A stretch of DNA of 30,495 nucleotides from a virus: the IMG/VR virus record IMGVR_UViG_3300042890_000882, positions 1 to 30,495 of that record; one strand, 5' to 3'. The position numbers and the translations under genes are program-made. The notes beneath the pieces were generated by a model, which saw only the letters and a program-made list of their open reading frames with translations, was not told where the DNA came from and ran no database searches. Numbering within the stretch: the stretch's first letter is position 1; each line of letters opens with the position of its first letter. Positions 29,096 through 30,495 of this stretch are shown piece by piece.

Positions 29096-30330
29096 AGATT
29101 GACTTTACTGCCAATTAAAAAGAAAGATAATACTGGGATTTCTGGATTGGTGCTTAGGTTCGCTTTATAATTAAAATTGAATTTAAATCTCTTGGTTATC
29201 TTGTAATCAAATCCCGCACCCACAAAGGCACCAAAGTTTCTATCTGTTGTGGCAATCTTTTCTGATGATGAATATATAAGTGGAGTAGACATTATATATA
29301 GTTCTGGGGATATGATTAGCTTCTTGCCGTATGGAAAAGGTTTCGTGTAGAAAGCTGTGAAAGAGGGGCTGAGAAACATTCCTTTGCTATCCGACACTTT
29401 AGTGAATGCTGCGCTAATATTGAAACCAGTAACTCCATATTTATCCAGATTTATTATGCCACTGTACCCTCCAAACCCTATTAAATTTCCGTACGAATAT
29501 ACGCCAGTTAAACTTAAATTGCTAATGTATTTTAAAGCTCCCTTCTTATTGAATATCATTTTGGTATACCTACCAGATAAAGCGAACTGTTTGAAGTTCA
29601 TCCATATCATTCCTGTTAGCCCCCAACTAGAAGCCCCAGTCATAGAGGACTGAGACATTCCCAGATTTAGTATTGGAGTAAAAGATCCATCTAGATTTTG
29701 CGCAGTAGTAAAATCAGAAGATACTATCATCGGATTTGAATTAGAAGCCTTTGCTCCCCCGGATTTACTTTTACCTCCGCCTCCTCCAGAACTGCTACTT
29801 TCTCCTCCCTCTTTGTTTCCATCTGTGCTTTCAGTCGTAGACGAAGCTACTTCTTCTTGTTTAGATTCAGAAGACTGGCTTTGAGAACTACTAGAGCTAG
29901 TTGTTGATGTAGAAGCTCCTGCGCTAGTAGATACGCTAGCACTACTACTTACTACGCTGGAAGTGGTAGAAGATACGGCAGAAGATTGTGCTGAACTCAT
30001 CACGCTTCCTACTACACTTTGCACAGCTCCACTTACAACTTGAGATGTTATTTGGTTTTGAGTTACTTGTCCTGACTGTACTGAACATGGAGATACCTTT
30101 CTATAATCAGCGTATACTTGATTTATCCATACAGCTAATGTTCCATCGGCTACATCGTTAGCTGTGAAGCTTCTAGACTTGTTTAAAAAAACAATTACGG
30201 TACCTGTTGCTGGTACCGTAAACACACTAACTTGCTTTGTACAGGGGTCTATGAAAGTATACGCAAGAATTTGACTCTTAGACTTTAGTCCAAGTATAAG
30301 AAATAGTATTATGTATAAAAGTCTTTTCAA
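29092..30330 (-). CDS. Ser-rich exported protein with outer-membrane barrel-like C-terminus
   Basis: 412 residues. Start is TTG at 30330, since TGA TGA lies directly upstream in frame. Signal peptide MKRLLYIILFLILGLKSKSQ. Residues 108-200 are a Ser/Gly/Thr low-complexity stretch; 201-412 shows alternating aromatic/hydrophobic strands with glycine turns (TGVYSYGNLIGFGGYSGIIN, FGAFVGAGFDYKITKRFKFN), ending in a strand SFFLIGSKVNL, fitting an outer-membrane beta-barrel. A role in host-surface change or superinfection exclusion, or as a virion component, is possible. Ends in an ATGA overlap with the PA14 gene. Confidence 0.8.
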   Translation of the reverse strand: MKRLLYIILFLILGLKSKSQILAYTFIDPCTKQVSVFTVPATGTVIVFLNKSRSFTANDVADGTLAVWINQVYADYRKVSPCSVQSGQVTQNQITSQVVSGAVQSVVGSVMSSAQSSAVSSTTSSVVSSSASVSTSAGASTSTTSSSSSQSQSSESKQEEVASSTTESTDGNKEGGESSSSGGGGGKSKSGGAKASNSNPMIVSSDFTTAQNLDGSFTPILNLGMSQSSMTGASSWGLTGMIWMNFKQFALSGRYTKMIFNKKGALKYISNLSLTGVYSYGNLIGFGGYSGIINLDKYGVTGFNISAAFTKVSDSKGMFLSPSFTAFYTKPFPYGKKLIISPELYIMSTPLIYSSSEKIATTDRNFGAFVGAGFDYKITKRFKFNFNYKANLSTNPEIPVLSFFLIGSKVNL

Positions 30331-30336
30331 TCATCA

Positions 30337-30495
30337 TTAAGATTTGAATACACCTTTCTTGATCATTCTAGTTAATATTCTAGCACAAGCTATATCAAGA
30401 GCTTTCTTAGTAGCGATTGAAACTGTTGACTGATTGAACTTAACAGGATCTAGAGTAGCATCGTTAAGCAGAGTAAGCTCTCTAACAGTCTTAGC
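30337..30495 (-). CDS. hypothetical protein, 5'-truncated by the window
   Basis: Only the last 52 residues are present; the frame is open at the right edge. It reads AKTVRELTLLNDATLDPVKF, then a helix (IATKKALDIACARILTRMIK) ending KKGVFKS. No family recognised. The stop is 6 bases before the TTG start of the barrel gene, so probably the same operon. Confidence 0.7.
   Translation of the reverse strand, partial: AKTVRELTLLNDATLDPVKFNQSTVSIATKKALDIACARILTRMIKKGVFKS

Noticed and set aside
1-30495. CRISPR array, insertion sequence, integrase or attachment site
   Set aside because: No regularly spaced repeats, transposase, integrase motifs or flanking direct repeats were seen.

Overview
The window looks like part of a large, AT-rich, double-stranded DNA tailed phage of a Bacteroidota host, most likely flavobacterial. 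Support comes from dense, often overlapping genes that are mostly small and hypothetical, together with phage-typical families: the DUF932/TIGR03299 phage-plasmid protein, a GP88-like protein, DUF3310, HNH endonucleases, a Pam3-gp28-like holin, an M15 endolysin, thymidylate synthase and phage tRNAs. Starts are mostly preceded by A/C-rich leaders instead of Shine-Dalgarno sequences. A few boxes match the Bacteroidota promoter element TAnnTTTG, and exported proteins carry signal peptides ending in Q. I cannot name the phage genus.

Layout: positions 1-15089 are read rightward and 15055 to the right end almost entirely leftward, so the halves converge at about 15.07 kb with a 35-base overlap of coding sequence and no visible terminator. 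The rightward half starts inside a GHKL-like ATPase gene. It continues with many small accessory genes, an HNH endonuclease next to a DUF6915-like gene, a tandem pair of acidic paralogs, a DnaA domain IV-like protein coupled to GP88, a lipoprotein, the DUF932 protein, a second HNH protein and unknown genes. Terminators lie near 6.92 and 11.25 kb.

The leftward half (described from the junction outward) holds a SAM methyltransferase, a metallophosphoesterase with DUF3310, a helix-turn-helix protein with its own terminator, a BCS1-like AAA ATPase, a zinc-ribbon-like protein, a cREC-domain protein, ThyA, a Tat-signal protein, DUF6165, a glycosyltransferase-like protein and small phage proteins. 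An RNA region follows at 24.16-24.96 kb: tRNA-Met(CAU), a membrane coiled-coil gene, tRNA-Leu(UAA), a tRNA-like element without a recognisable anticodon arm, and further hairpins. Next comes a lysis-like zone: a secreted coiled-coil protein and a lipoprotein (possible spanin pair), a rightward holin-like gene with its own terminator, a second metallophosphoesterase, membrane proteins and an M15 endolysin. The right end has a coupled pair of exported proteins, one PA14/dockerin-like and one Ser-rich with a probable outer-membrane barrel, then a truncated gene.

Read together, the rightward half looks like accessory or early take-over functions, and the leftward half combines nucleotide metabolism, envelope modification and lysis. 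At least six genes encode predicted exported proteins. No capsid, portal, terminase or polymerase gene was recognised. All family assignments are from motif recognition by eye; no database search was run.
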